Part shown: piece by piece, positions 37,501 to 46,604 of the stretch
Position numbering within the stretch: position 1 is the first letter of the stretch
Layout: each line of letters opens with the position of its first letter
Assembly (NCBI GenBank): GCA_017893485.1
Contig: CM030362.1
Span: 30,794,089 to 30,858,088 of the forward strand
DNA length: 64,000 nt
Direction: 5' to 3'
DNA from: Hemerocallis citrina
Lineage: Eukaryota; Streptophyta; Magnoliopsida; Asparagales; Asphodelaceae
Position numbers and translations under genes: made by a program
The notes under the pieces: model-generated
The model's database searches: none
What the model saw: only the letters and a program-made list of their open reading frames with translations
What the model was told of the DNA's origin: nothing

Positions 37501-40103
37501 CTAGAGATTGTGCTAGAGATCATGATCGACACAGGTATCATCAACATTTTCATAATATTTGATTTTTACTTGGTCCTAATTGCTTTAGGAACTGAAAATG
37601 TGCATCTGTTAGGATTTTATGTGGAATATTTTCCTACATCTGTATAGAGTGTAAATTCCATCATTTATTATGATGAGGTTGAATTAGGTGACTGCTAATT
37701 TGAGCTTTTATTTTAAGTTGAGCAGTTCCATTTCCACTAATTGCTGCCGGTTAAGTATACATTGTCCTTTTTTTTATTACATTAGACACGTCAAAAGAAG
37801 TAGCTTAGTTCTGTCTATGGTAAGCTATACTTGCATTCTCCATCAATCCATTTGTATCTTTTTTGCTGAAATGTGAATTTGATATGCTGGTTAGACGTAC
37901 CACCAGATATTTCCTGTTTTATTTTGAGCATTTTCTCTTCAATGTACAAGTGCATTAATTGTTACAGGTTTCACAGAGATAGACCTTCCTTGCCTGAGAG
38001 CTATTTGAGTCTAGTTTTTTGTTTTTTCTCTTTTTTTAATTTTATTTTATAATGTCTATCTGCAGTTTGACACAGCCACACTTTTAAAGTCTACCTTAGC
38101 CTTATTGTAGACGAGGTTCTTTTTATAATCTAATTGTTCATATAAATTTGATTTTAATGCTCTGGAATGTTAACTTTTGCAAAGACAGTGCAACTTTTCA
38201 TTGATTGGATTTGTACGCTGAAACTACTACTTTCTTATTTGTTGTTTCTACTAACATATCTATCCCTATCAAATATGCAAATATCAAATACACCACTCAA
38301 AAAAATCATATTTTTGCATTTGCCCGTAGCAATGTAAGCCCCACCGATTATACCTGATGTAAAACCAACCCTAAAATAGAGAATTTCCAAGAATTTTAAT
38401 GGGTTAATTTTACCAACATGAAAGTGCTGATCTAAGTTAGAAATTTTTTAACAGTTAACAGGGTTGATGGGTTTTCAAGAATTGAATCAAATGTAACAGT
38501 CCCAATTAATAATTTAACCTTAATCAATAAGTAAATCCCTATGTGTTTTAGCAAGTAAAAAGTGCAATAACGATTCGTACTCTAATCTAGCATGTGGATC
38601 ACTCAATCTCAGTATTTTGTGGTCGACAGGCAAATTAGATAATATGCTAGATAATATGGCAGTAAACACAAATACTTAATAAGGGAAAGAGTATACCGAA
38701 TGTGAAGAAAACCAACAGAGATCTCGGAGTTGGGCAGCAACTAGGATCTCAGCAACGCAGCGAGCAAAGGCAGCAACGAAGCCCATGTGGTGGGCAGATC
38801 TGACCGTCGGCGCTGATGGGAGACGGCGAGCGGGGCGGCGGCGGCGGCGGTGGCGTCGGCAAGGGCTGGCGCTGGGTCAGGGAACCGGGGCGACGGTGAG
38901 GGAGGGAGGCAGCGGGCGATGATTAATGGGTTTGGGAACTGTGGTGGGATTCGGGATTGGAGGAGGAAGGAGGAGAGGGGTGGAGGCTGTAGTGGTGGTG
39001 GGTGTGAATGGTAGGGCGGTGATGGGTCGAGGGTCGGGAGTGACGGCGATGGGGGATTTCGGGGTTGACGACGAGGGGGGATTTGGAGTTGGTGATCTCG
39101 ATCGGGAGTGGGTGCGGGATGGGGGTCGGGTAGGGTTTTGGGAAACGAAAAGGAAAGAAGAAGATGAAGGCTGAAGGGGTTTGAGATTAGGGTTTTGTTT
39201 ATTTGGGATTAGGGGAGATTGTATTTGGAATTTTTTTAATTGGGGATAAATTTTAGAATTAATCACTAATTCTAAAATTGGATTAGGATTTATCACAAAC
39301 CCTAATTTGATCTCAATTGTATCACACAAAGGAGAGAAAATGAAGAGCAAAACTCAACACAGATTTTTTTAAATCAATAATGGCATGCTTTTCTCATTCA
39401 TCTCAGGGCCTTTAAATAGGCTCAATTACATCTTGAAACATATCTCCAAAATATTCTCAGAATCTAAAAATTACAAAAAATTACATATGGCTATAATTGC
39501 CAGAAAAAAAAATGGTAATAAAATAAAAATCCTAAATTGGAAAGATGTCCTCATCAATACCCCTAACAATTTATATTATTTTTGAAGGTGCAAAGTAAAA
39601 AACCCATACATAACAAATATAATTTATACAGTATATATAGAGCATGAGACTAATCCACATTACAAAAATAAGATCCTTCACACAAATGACATGGCCTTCC
39701 TGTTCTTGGTGTGACCGTGCCATTTTACCAGAGCCCTCTTGTGGTTTTAGGGGACAGTACCATTTGCGAGTAGTGAATATTCTTGAATCTCTGTTAGCGG
39801 GCTACTGATCCAACATTTAATTTTGATATAAGTAATGATCGACATTCCTTCTGAGATTATTATTGTTGCTATTATAAAAAGAAAATTTCAAGGATGATGT
39901 TTTAAATATATTAGTGCTAACTGCTCTTTACTAGAATCACCTGAGGTTTCTGACCTGAGGTTTCTGCTTATTCCCTTCCGTGGCTAGGCCCATTACAATC
40001 TTTTGAGTGGAATGCAAAACTTTACTGTTGCAGTGTAAAGTGTCTCAAACATAGTTGCTCACTTTTCTTTTTCCCTTTCAGCAGACGTCATGATCGTTAC
40101 TGA
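18114..40103 (+). CDS. LUC7: LUC7-like U1 snRNP splicing factor, 13 coding exons
   Basis: Exons: 18114-18260, 19021-19073, 20566-20734, 20831-20894, 23362-23441, 23622-23775, 28849-28910, 33310-33372, 34871-34929, 35241-35322, 37166-37215, 37292-37534, 40085-40103. They sum to 1245 nt (414 residues plus stop) with all phases consistent. The protein starts MDAIRKQLDVLMG; the first zinc finger spans C33, C41, C56 and H60 (CRLYLAGLCPH, LGPCSKLH). A coiled middle has REL..LIERLIVECERK and EAEKALEEAEALKK. The second finger is C272, C275, H291, H297 (CDICGAF, DHFGGKLHLGY). An RS/RD-rich tail of about 80 residues ends RHDRY. LUC7 proteins are U1 snRNP components that help choose 5' splice sites. The ATG at 18114 is chosen because the family begins there. 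All introns are GT-AG; intron 2 looks U12-type. Introns 6 and 7 (5.1 and 4.4 kb) are swollen by repeats. Confidence 0.95.
19074..20565 (+). other. U12-type (minor spliceosome) intron 2 of the LUC7-like gene
   Basis: The 5' splice site reads GTATCCTTTT, matching the U12 consensus GTATCCTTT. A branch-site-like TTCCTGAAC lies at 20549-20557, about 9 nt before the AG at 20564-20565; the U12 consensus is TTCCTTRAY close to the acceptor. The splice joins codon GA/A between LRKE and YEEAKAKG. The other introns of this gene have ordinary U2-type donors. Confidence 0.85.
20165..20420 (+). repeat. Possible short retroposon remnant in intron 2
   Basis: A G-rich stretch (GGGGGGCTGGGAGGGGCACG) is followed by a B-box-like GGGCTCGAGTCC at about 20366-20377. 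The pol III-like motif suggests a tRNA-related repeat, but no ends or target duplication were found. Confidence 0.25.
24390..25830. other. Intron 6, left part: AT-rich repeat-like sequence
   Basis: About 1.4 kb without host coding sequence, with composition unlike the flanking intron. It may be an LTR-type or other insertion, but no terminal repeats were identified. Confidence 0.3.
25845..26165. repeat. Subterminal-repeat block, CACTA-like
   Basis: The motif ATTAGCGGCC or its reverse complement occurs several times in both orientations: two near copies CCCATTAGCGGCCCTAG and CCTATTAGCGGCCTTAG, then GCCGCTAATAGG and CCCATTAGCGA. Dense inverted subterminal motifs of this kind are typical of CACTA transposons. 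A clear CACTA terminus was not found. Confidence 0.4.
26456..26647. repeat. Tandem duplication, 99-bp period
   Basis: A block beginning TACCATAATAGGGTATTC occurs at 26456 and 26555 almost unchanged, directly before the compound microsatellite. Confidence 0.88.
26648..26719. repeat. Compound microsatellite (CT)n(TA)n(GA)n
   Basis: The CT, TA and GA runs together form an almost perfect inverted repeat. It is followed by a conserved-looking GC-rich leader with GTGCACTAGGCC and GATCCGAACTGTTCAC. Confidence 0.9.
26888..27164. repeat. Tandem duplication, 139-bp period
   Basis: Units begin TTTCAGCCACGTAATATTAG at 26888 and 27027 and include GTGTGCGATGCACGCC. Differences are few. Confidence 0.88.
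27336..27546. repeat. Tandem duplication, 119-bp period
   Basis: Units begin AAGTATAAAGTACTATTAA at 27336 and 27455, each ending with AAAAATGTTGGCCTT. Confidence 0.88.
28279..28458. repeat. Perfect 180-bp palindrome (foldback element) in LUC7 intron 6
   Basis: Two 90-base arms, 28279-28368 and 28369-28458, are exact reverse complements with no spacer. The centre is ATGCAT. Each arm also contains a nested hairpin, CCTAGGCCGTTGTT-GGA-AACAACGGCCTAGG. AT-rich sequence flanks it, with a long (TA)n run on the right (from 28459). It carries no reading frame of note. A foldback MITE is the likeliest identity. Confidence 0.92.
28459..28524. repeat. (TA)n microsatellite next to the palindrome
   Basis: TA run of about 65 bases that begins directly at the palindrome edge. 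Confidence 0.95.
29698..30047. repeat. Imperfect tandem duplication, about 197-bp period
   Basis: Blocks from about 29698 and 29894 share GGGCACTTTTGGACAC, CACATAATTAACA, CTTGCATATGCA and CTTCTACAATTT in the same order. They lie in intron 7 of the LUC7-like gene. Confidence 0.8.
30048..32242. other. Intron 7, middle part, no gene seen
   Basis: AT-rich intron sequence with a GA-rich stretch near 30880-30950. Short frames such as 30836-31048 are low-complexity. Confidence 0.4.
32243..33050. mobile_element. PIF/Harbinger-like MITE, relative of 16139-16991
   Basis: Inverted ends AGAGCATTTGTAGTCG (32242-32257) and, on the reverse strand, AGAGCGTCTGTAGTCG (33036-33051). Flanks are TTA on the left and TCA on the right, consistent with a TTA duplication that has changed once. 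As in the other copy, motifs such as GCCAAAATTTGGC and TTACCGTC occupy the interior. It lies in LUC7 intron 7 just before exon 8. Confidence 0.72.
33927..34733 (-). mobile_element. 5'-truncated LINE fragment in LUC7 intron 8
   Basis: The minus-strand frame 34272-34718 encodes the C-terminal zf-RVT part of an L1 ORF2: TIWRTKAPMKVKAFLWK, CSRCMTHDEDTNHILFLC and WEVVCLGFGFP. It matches the equivalent stretch of the 9243-15725 element in pattern. The left side is the 3' end: AATGAAGCGGTGAC, a GTGAC/GTCAC stem-loop and an A-rich tail on the minus strand (33927-33940). It is antisense to the host gene. Confidence 0.85.
35323..37165. other. Intron 10 of the LUC7-like gene
   Basis: AT-rich intron with CT-rich stretches near 35890-36000. 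No element ends or coding exon seen. Confidence 0.4.
38690..39400 (-). other. GC-rich island inside LUC7 intron 12
   Basis: A strongly GC-rich block (GGCGGCGGCGGCGGTGGCG near 38837) stands in AT-rich intron. On the minus strand 38877-39350 is a 157-residue open frame rich in S, P and T with no known domain. Further right the minus strand has a TATTTAAAGG box (about 39408-39417), suggesting a promoter reading left. It may be an LTR with leader, or a nested antisense gene start. Confidence 0.35.
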
Positions 40104-40640
40104 GATCTTCATCCTGGGGAACAGTTGGCTGGAAATCAAAACCGGTATATCTCCAATTCGTGCTTATCATGGCGGATAAAGATTTTTAGCTCAGTGTGTT
40201 TAATCCCTGGGGCTGTCTTATTCATGAAATAGTTAAAAGGATGATCTGTGTGTGTGATGATACCTGAATATATACAGGCTGAACCTCCTTTTGATTTAGA
40301 TTATTCCGAGTATGATAGGTACTTGGTTGAACAGGAAAGAATACATTTTGATGGGATTGGAGGAACGAACTTGTAATATCTTTGTTTTCGGTACTCCCTT
40401 TGGTTTGAAACAGGGAACATGGATTATCTTTTGTTTTTGGTACTGCCTTTGGTTTGAAACAAGGAACTAATTTGAGGTCTATCTTATACAGTAAATATAC
40501 CAGCTATTTGAAGTATACATATATGGTTTTATACTCGTGTTTTCTTCCAATTTTCATGATAATGTTATAAGAAATGTTATGATATTGGTTGAAAGACTGC
40601 TTAAACTTGTAATGTTTTACGTGGTAGATGCAGTTTCTGG
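40104..40640 (+). other. 3' UTR and downstream region of the LUC7-like gene
   Basis: It follows the TGA at 40101. A possible 3' UTR intron runs from GTATATCTCC (about 40144) to TATACAG (about 40278). T-rich and AAT-rich stretches suitable for polyadenylation occur at 40370-40620. The exact end is not determined. Confidence 0.4.
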
Positions 40641-41392
40641 AGAAGGATTGTGATTTTATTCAATGGAGCCAATGCCGATCTTTGCAGGATCGAACTAGGG
40701 CTCAGTGTATGCATTAAGCTCCACTCTTCCTGCAATAGACAACGAGCCTTCTTGCTACGTATCCAATTTGTGCTGATACTACATCACATCCTCTATGGAT
40801 TCATTGTACATTCACCGACAGTCGAAGAAGAAAATAGCTGTAGCCAGCGCACCCATGGGTTTTGTTTTGTCTCACAATATCTGAATATCAGTATCATAGT
40901 TAGATTTTACGCATGCAGGGAAATGTTTAACTGAGCTTTTCCTAGAAGGCAGGGCAATGTTTAACTTAGCTTGTCGTAGATTTAATATGTCCCATATCAG
41001 CTTGTGGAGTAGTCAAGTTCGCGCAGAAAGCCTTTACACATAGCACTACTCAAACTGAAGCTAACTGAATAATAGTCCACGAAACTGATATATGAATTAC
41101 ATTTTGTCTTTCTATACTTTCTCAGTTATGGCACATAAATATAAACCCATATTATATATGATGTACCCCTTTAAATAGCCCAACCAAAACAAACCAAACC
41201 ATGCCAATCTTTCTTTTAGATATTGTAATCACAAAATTGAGTCAAACTGAAAGTTGGTTGAAGCACATGAATCTATTGCCAACCGTTATGACTGATTGGT
41301 TTAAAAAAGCCCTAGCTTCCAATTAGACATCTAAAACTACAGGTTTCAACTCCATAATTTTGACAAAAAAATTAAGCAACAAACAATCACCA

Positions 41393-41611
41393 TGTACTTA
41401 CTGCAACAAAGCAAACAGGAAAAATATACATTGAAATCTTTTGATGATTTACGGCCATCACCTCCCTCTTCTCCTCCAACACCACCATCACCACTTCCCA
41501 TCAGCGTGGGGCCCGGCAACTGCCGCTACCTATTCTCCCCTTCCTCGTCTCCATCCCCACCCTTGTCATCACCGGAGACATCTCCTTTACTGCACCGTCG
41601 ATCGTTACCGG
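41393..41611 (+). CDS. Possible first exon of an unidentified protein
   Basis: An ATG in fair context (AATCACCATG) opens a 73-codon frame. It is rich in P and S (FDDLRPSPPSSPPTPPSP, then ISVGPGNCRYLFSPSSS) and ends at a good donor, GAG/GTGAGG, at 41611/41612. The P/S-rich part is more GC-rich than its surroundings, which favours real coding use. If not spliced, the frame runs on to 41706. No later exon was recognised and no family could be named; a chance frame remains possible. Confidence 0.35.
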
Positions 41612-41721
41612 AGGTGAGGCATAAACAATTTTCAGCATTCTATTTAGACAAGTTGTATTCGGAAGTTCCACCTACACATGGACTGTGGCTACTTAAGAGC
41701 TGGTGAGCTACCAACATTATT

Positions 41722-41800
41722 TTTATTTTTTTGAATGAAGATGGAGTATAGCCACTTCGTTTCATTAAAAAAGTTCGATTGAGTTCAGAAGAAAATTAAG
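41722..41800 (-). mobile_element. Possible short LINE 3' end
   Basis: The minus strand reads AATGAAACGAAGTGG, then a loop, then CCATCTTCATTC and a run of A, matching the plan of the other LINE 3' ends here. Too short to prove. Confidence 0.3.
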
Positions 41801-42383
41801 TTAGTTCGAATATTCCAATTACAAATTTGATTGATTTTGTAGATTAATTTACATGGCATTCCTCCCTTCTTTGAATCACAGTTTGGAGTGGTTGATTTTG
41901 CGATGTTGCTGCTGCTGTGGCTCCTCCTTTCTATGAGAAGCAGGACTTATTCGTGTTTCCATTTGTGAGGTTAAATGATAAAGAGATATTACATATATTA
42001 TTGGAACATGAGAACTCTATTCAATAAGCTTGCTAGTTCTACCTTTCCTTTGCTAGCTATTGAGCTTGTGAGGTTAATTAGCTGAGGCCGATGCTTTTGT
42101 CGTGGGTTATGTGAGGGAATAAGCCGTCTTTTATTTTTCTTGTATTATTTTTGTGGTTGTTATTTGATTTTTTTTTAAAAAAAAAAAAACACCTTCATGT
42201 TTGAATCTGTACATTTTGCTTGTTTTAGTTGTTAACATAGAATGTATTCAATCTTTGTTAAGGAGATCTATGTGCAATTTTTCACATTTGAGTTTGGATT
42301 TATTATGTGTAATTTCTTTTGAATTGTGTCATCTTTGGAGTTCGCAGCAAGCTATGACATTAAAAACTCTTCCTAAAAACATG

Positions 42384-42463
42384 ATATATATATATATATA
42401 TATATATATAGTTCTCACTCGATCATTTCTATATATATATGTAGTTATCACTCGATCATTTCC

Positions 42464-42500
<37 letters not shown>
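42384..42500. repeat. TA and GA microsatellites around duplicated GTTMTCACTCGATCATTT motif
   Basis: TA runs at about 42384-42410, 42430-42440 and 42465-42481, then (GA)n to 42501. Two short copies of TCACTCGATCATTTC lie between them. Confidence 0.85.
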
Positions 42501-42501
<1 letters not shown>

Positions 42502-42507
42502 GCTTTC

Positions 42508-42623
42508 TTCCATTGCAAATGCTACTGTAGCGTTTGCAAACGTGCACACCACTTAACCCGTCATCGTCGATGACGGGTTAAGTGGTGTGCACGCGTTTGC
42601 ACAACATTTGCGTTTGCAATGGA

Positions 42624-42624
<1 letters not shown>
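42508..42624. repeat. Second foldback (hairpin) element
   Basis: Inverted repeat centred at 42566. The inner 26 bases of each arm pair perfectly (CGTGCACACCACTTAACCCG and on), as do the outer 12 (TTCCATTGCAAA); the segment between differs. (TA)n/(GA)n microsatellites flank both sides. The right arm, read on the reverse strand, shares AACGCAAATGTTGTGCAAA with the arms of the palindrome at 28279-28458 (one difference). Confidence 0.88.
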
Positions 42625-42668
<44 letters not shown>

Positions 42669-42995
42669 TTCGGGTGAGAACCATTCCCTGGGGTGAGAAC
42701 CTAAGGGCCTATCACAGCCATTCATTTGACTAATATTAACGGTCTAGATGTAATCCGTTATAATTAATTAGATTAATTAATTTTTGCATTAAGATGTCAA
42801 TCCCTTTAATTAAGGGATGGGGACCGCATAATAAAAGGATGGGGACCGCATAATAAAAGGAATGAAGATATTCGACAGATTATTAGGCAACATATATTGC
42901 CTTTTTTATTTTCTTTTCAGCCGAACCACAATCTTCATCAGGATGAACAACATTTGTTGCTACGTACAATGTTGCTAAATATGAAATTTTTATCC
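42625..42995. repeat. (TA)n(GA)n-headed repeat leader
   Basis: (TA)n(GA)n is followed by GGTTCGGGTGAGAACC and later TTAACGGTCTAGATG. A short direct repeat, GGATGGGGACCGCATAATAA, occurs twice (about 42815-42858). It may be the end of a non-autonomous element that includes the tandem array to its right. Confidence 0.4.
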
Positions 42996-44180
42996 ACTTA
43001 CAATACAGTCAGTTGCTATATAGTGAACGAATTGGTGAAGGAACGAATTGGTGATGATTCTGAAGTTGATATTAAGTTGGGATACAAAATCTTCTCGAAT
43101 AGCAACTGTAATAGTTATAAATAGCAACTGTATAAATTATAAATAGCAACTGAAATAATTATAAATAACAACTGTAATAATTATAAATAGCAACTGTATA
43201 AATTATAAATAGCAACTGAAATAATTATAAATAGCAACTGAAATTGGTGAAGGAATACTATAAATAGCAACTGAAGTTAAAATTATAAATAGCAACTGAA
43301 GTTGCTATTGTATCTACTTACAATACAGTCAGTTGCTATATAGTGAACGAATTGGTGAAGGAACGAATTGGTGATGATTCTGAAGTTGCTATTAAGTTGG
43401 GATACAAAATCTTCACGAATAGCAACTGTAATAATTATAAATAGCAACTGTATAAATTATAAATAGCAACTGAAATAATTATAAATAGCAACTGAAATTG
43501 GTGAAGGAATACTATAAATAGCAATTGAAGTTAAAATTATAAATAGCAACTGAAGTTGCTATTATATCTACTTACAATACAGTCAGTTGCTATATAGTGA
43601 ACGAATTGGTGAAGGAACGAATTGGTGATGATTCTGAAGTTGCTATTAAGTTGGGATACAAAATCTTCTCGAATAGCAACTGTAATAATTATAAATAGCA
43701 ACTGTATAAATTATAAATAGCAACTGAAATAATTATAAATAGCAACTGAAATTGGTGAAGGAATACTATAAATAGCAACTGTAATAACTATAAATAGCAA
43801 CTGTAATAACTATAAATAGCAACTATAATAACTATAAATAGCAACTGCATAGCAGTTAATTAGCAACTGCATATCAACTGCATAAAAACTCAAAAAAAAA
43901 AGCAAATGTAAATAGCAACTGTAAATAGCAACTGTAATAACTATAAATAGCAACTGTAATAACTATAAATAGCAACTGTAATAACTATAAATAGCAACTG
44001 CATATCAACTGCATAAAAACTCAAAACAAAATAGCAACTGCATAGCAATTAATTAGCAGTTGCATAACAACTAGATAGAAAATCAAAACAAAATAGCAAC
44101 TGCATAGCAATTATTTAGAAACTCAATTTTTAAATAATTCTGCAGTTGTTATTAATTTGGGAAACAAAATCTTCTCCAAT
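42996..44180. repeat. Higher-order tandem repeat array of AGCAACTG units
   Basis: Short units of about 20-22 bp, ATAAATAGCAACTGTAATAA and variants, repeat dozens of times. A longer block starting ACTTACAATACAGTCAGTTG recurs at 42996, 43316 and 43570 and includes GAACGAATTGGTGAAGG twice per block, giving higher-order periods of about 320 and 254 bp. A weak last copy (TTATTAATTTGGGAAACAAA) lies near 44149. Confidence 0.9.
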
Positions 44181-44273
44181 ATTTTACGGGAATAAATTAT
44201 TTCTCTCTCCAATTTGACCAAATTTGCCTTAACCGTCCACCATTGAGCCAACATGAAATATTTCAACAGCCAA

Positions 44274-44277
<4 letters not shown>

Positions 44278-44327
<50 letters not shown>

Positions 44328-44364
44328 GCCAACATTGAACAATACTTCCAAATCCTTTTTTTTT

Positions 44365-44453
<89 letters not shown>
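44278..44453. repeat. Two long (TA)n runs
   Basis: TA runs at about 44278-44321 and 44372-44453. Between them lies a short non-TA stretch with GCCAACATTGAACAATAC. The open frames here, with long IY repeats, come from the microsatellite. Confidence 0.95.
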
Positions 44454-44458
<5 letters not shown>

Positions 44459-44479
44459 TTGAAAACACAGGGTGTTACA
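44322..44479 (-). mobile_element. TRIM-like LTR start cutting the copia A RT
   Basis: From 44479 leftward the minus strand reads TGTAACACCCTGTGTTTTCA and then AAATAATATATA, close to the LTR start of the nested TRIM (TGTAACACCCCGTAAATTTT, then CAAAGTATATATA). It runs into the expanded TA microsatellite, and the other end was not found. Confidence 0.5.
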
Positions 44480-44880
44480 TTACCAATGAGCAGAATGTCA
44501 TCAACATAAAGAATTAAAAATACCACTACTTTGCCCATAATCTTTTTGTACACACAGTGTTCATCTTCATTTTGATCGAAATCATAGGACTTTATCTTTT
44601 GAACAAAGCACATGTTCCAACTCCTAGATGCTTGTTTTAGTCCATAAATGGATCGATCCAACTTGCATACTTTATTCTCTTGGCCCTTAACTATGAAACC
44701 ATCTGGTTGAGACATGTAAATCTCTTCTTCAAGATGCCTATTTAAGAATGTGGTCTTTACATCCATTTGCCAAATTTTATAATCGAAATGAGCTGCAATG
44801 GATAAGAGAGTTCGAATAGATTTCAACATAGCCACTGGCGAAAAGGTTTCTTCATAATTAATGCCTTACTTTTGATTAAA
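44480..44880 (-). pseudogene. Copia A reverse transcriptase, 5' half only
   Basis: Contains WQMDVKTTFLN, YGLKQASRSWN and the catalytic [10 protein letters not shown] (about 44484-44513). It stops just after that motif, so the thumb and RNase H are absent. Confidence 0.85.
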
Positions 44881-45337
44881 ACCCTTTGCCACTAATCGTG
44901 CCTTGAAGGTTTCAACCTTCCCATCTACTCCTCTCTTTCTCTTGTATACCCACTTGCATCCAATAGGTTTAATATTTGCAGGTGGTTCTACAAGATTCCA
45001 GACTTTGTTAGAGTACATAGACTCCATTTCTGATTTCATGGCCTTTTGCCAGAATTCTGAGTCAGCATCTTTAAGTGCCTCTTTGTAGTGTCTGGGATCT
45101 GAGTCATGCTCATCAGGGATGGGCCCGGAGGCTTCCCCAAAAGCATGTATCTACCAGGTAGTCTGGTTTCTCTCCCACTACGATGAAGTACCAGTGCAAT
45201 ATTAGAATTTTCTGTGGTAACTAAAGTATTATCAGGTAAATTTGCATCTATACTATCAGGACTTGGTGTCGGATTATCTGACAACTCATGCAAAATCAAG
45301 TCACTTCATGAAATATGTTTCATCACATAGTCTTCCT

Positions 45338-46148
45338 CTAGATAAACAGCATGTGTTGAAACAAATACTTTCTGTTCACTAGGACTATAGAACATGCCTC
45401 AACGAGTTCCTTTTGGATACCCAATGAACAGACAAGCTTCTGATCTTGTTTCCAACTTATTTGGTTGTTGCTTCTGCACATATGCAGTACAACCCCATAT
45501 ACACAAATGTTGTATACTTGGTTGTCTCCCACTCCATAACTGAGTAGGTGTGCTATCAACAACCTTATATGGAACCAAGTTCAAAAGATAAAATGATGTA
45601 AGTAGGGCATATCCCCAAAATGATATAAGTAATGTAGCTAACTCATCATAGATCTAACCATATCAAGTAAAGGCCTATTCCTCCTCTCAGCCACACCATT
45701 CTGCTGGGGACAGTTAGGTGCAGATAACTGTGGTACAATCCCACACTGCATAAGATAATCCCAAAACTCACTAGAGAGGTACTCTCCTCCTCGATCTGAT
45801 CGAAGAATCTTCAAGTGTTTACCTAGTTGATTTTCACTTTCTGTCTTAAACTCCTTGAATTTCTCAAAAGTTCCAGACTTGTGATGCATTAAGTATACAT
45901 AGCCATATCTTGAGTAATCATCTGTGAAAGTCCCAAAATACTCATAGCCTCCCCTTACACTAGTGCACATAGGTCTGCATACATCTGTGTGTACCAATTC
46001 TAAAGGTTCTTTGGCCTTATTTCCTTTTCCAGAATACGGTCTTCTAGTCATTTTTCCTTGCAAACAAGATTCACAAATTGGCATAAGCTCCTCTGCCAAG
46101 GGATCCAAAGATCCACTTTTTACCAATTGGTCAATCCTATCAGGGTTA
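45338..46148 (-). pseudogene. Copia A integrase
   Basis: The core reads TFTDDYSRYGYVYLM, ILRSDRGGEYLS and PQQNGVAERRNRPLLD, giving the D,D,E catalytic pattern of a retroviral-type integrase. The C-terminal part GCTAYVQKQQPNKLETRS and FIGYPKGT lies at 45400-45510 in another frame. The N-terminal zinc-binding region is split by the TRIM insertion. Confidence 0.85.
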
Positions 46149-46153
46149 ATATC

Positions 46154-46587
46154 TGTAACACCCCGTAAATTTTCAAAGTATATATATAGTATATATTTGT
46201 TGATATATAAAAGAAGTTGGCTGGTTTGGTAAAATGTGGTGAATGAATATAATGAATGGCATTAATGGGGGGCCCACCTGTGTGAATACACAGCATGAAG
46301 AATGTTGTTGCTGCTTCATGTGTGTAACATCATGAAGATGATGTGGCTTCACATAGGGTCTTCTTACGGCAGAGAAGAGAAGAAGAGGTAAATATGTGGG
46401 ATTAAATCCCATATCGATAAAATGACTTGAATAAAATAATAAATAAATACTAATAGCCTATGATCAAGAGTCACCAATCCGGTTAACCACCTTTTGAGAG
46501 AACCTGTGGTGGGCAGTTGTACTACATAGTATCTAATTTGTCTTCTAAATTGTATAAATTGTCTAAGCTAGGGGCAGGGGCGTTACA
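46154..46587 (+). repeat. 5' LTR of the TRIM
   Basis: 434 bp, about 95% like the right LTR by eye. Each LTR carries the same chance minus-strand frame (MGFNPT...), which is not considered a gene. Confidence 0.92.
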
Positions 46588-46589
46588 AA

Positions 46590-46604
46590 TGGTATCAGAG
46601 CCGA
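46590..46604 (+). promoter_or_regulatory. PBS of the TRIM
   Basis: TGGTATCAGAGCCGA, initiator tRNA-Met type, two bases after the LTR. Confidence 0.88.

Noticed and set aside
37261..37647. 128-residue frame rich in V, I and E
   Set aside because: Out-of-frame reading of LUC7 exon 12; the spliced RS-rich frame is the real one.
42996..44110. CRISPR-like array
   Set aside because: Units are contiguous tandem repeats without unique spacers, in a plant genome.
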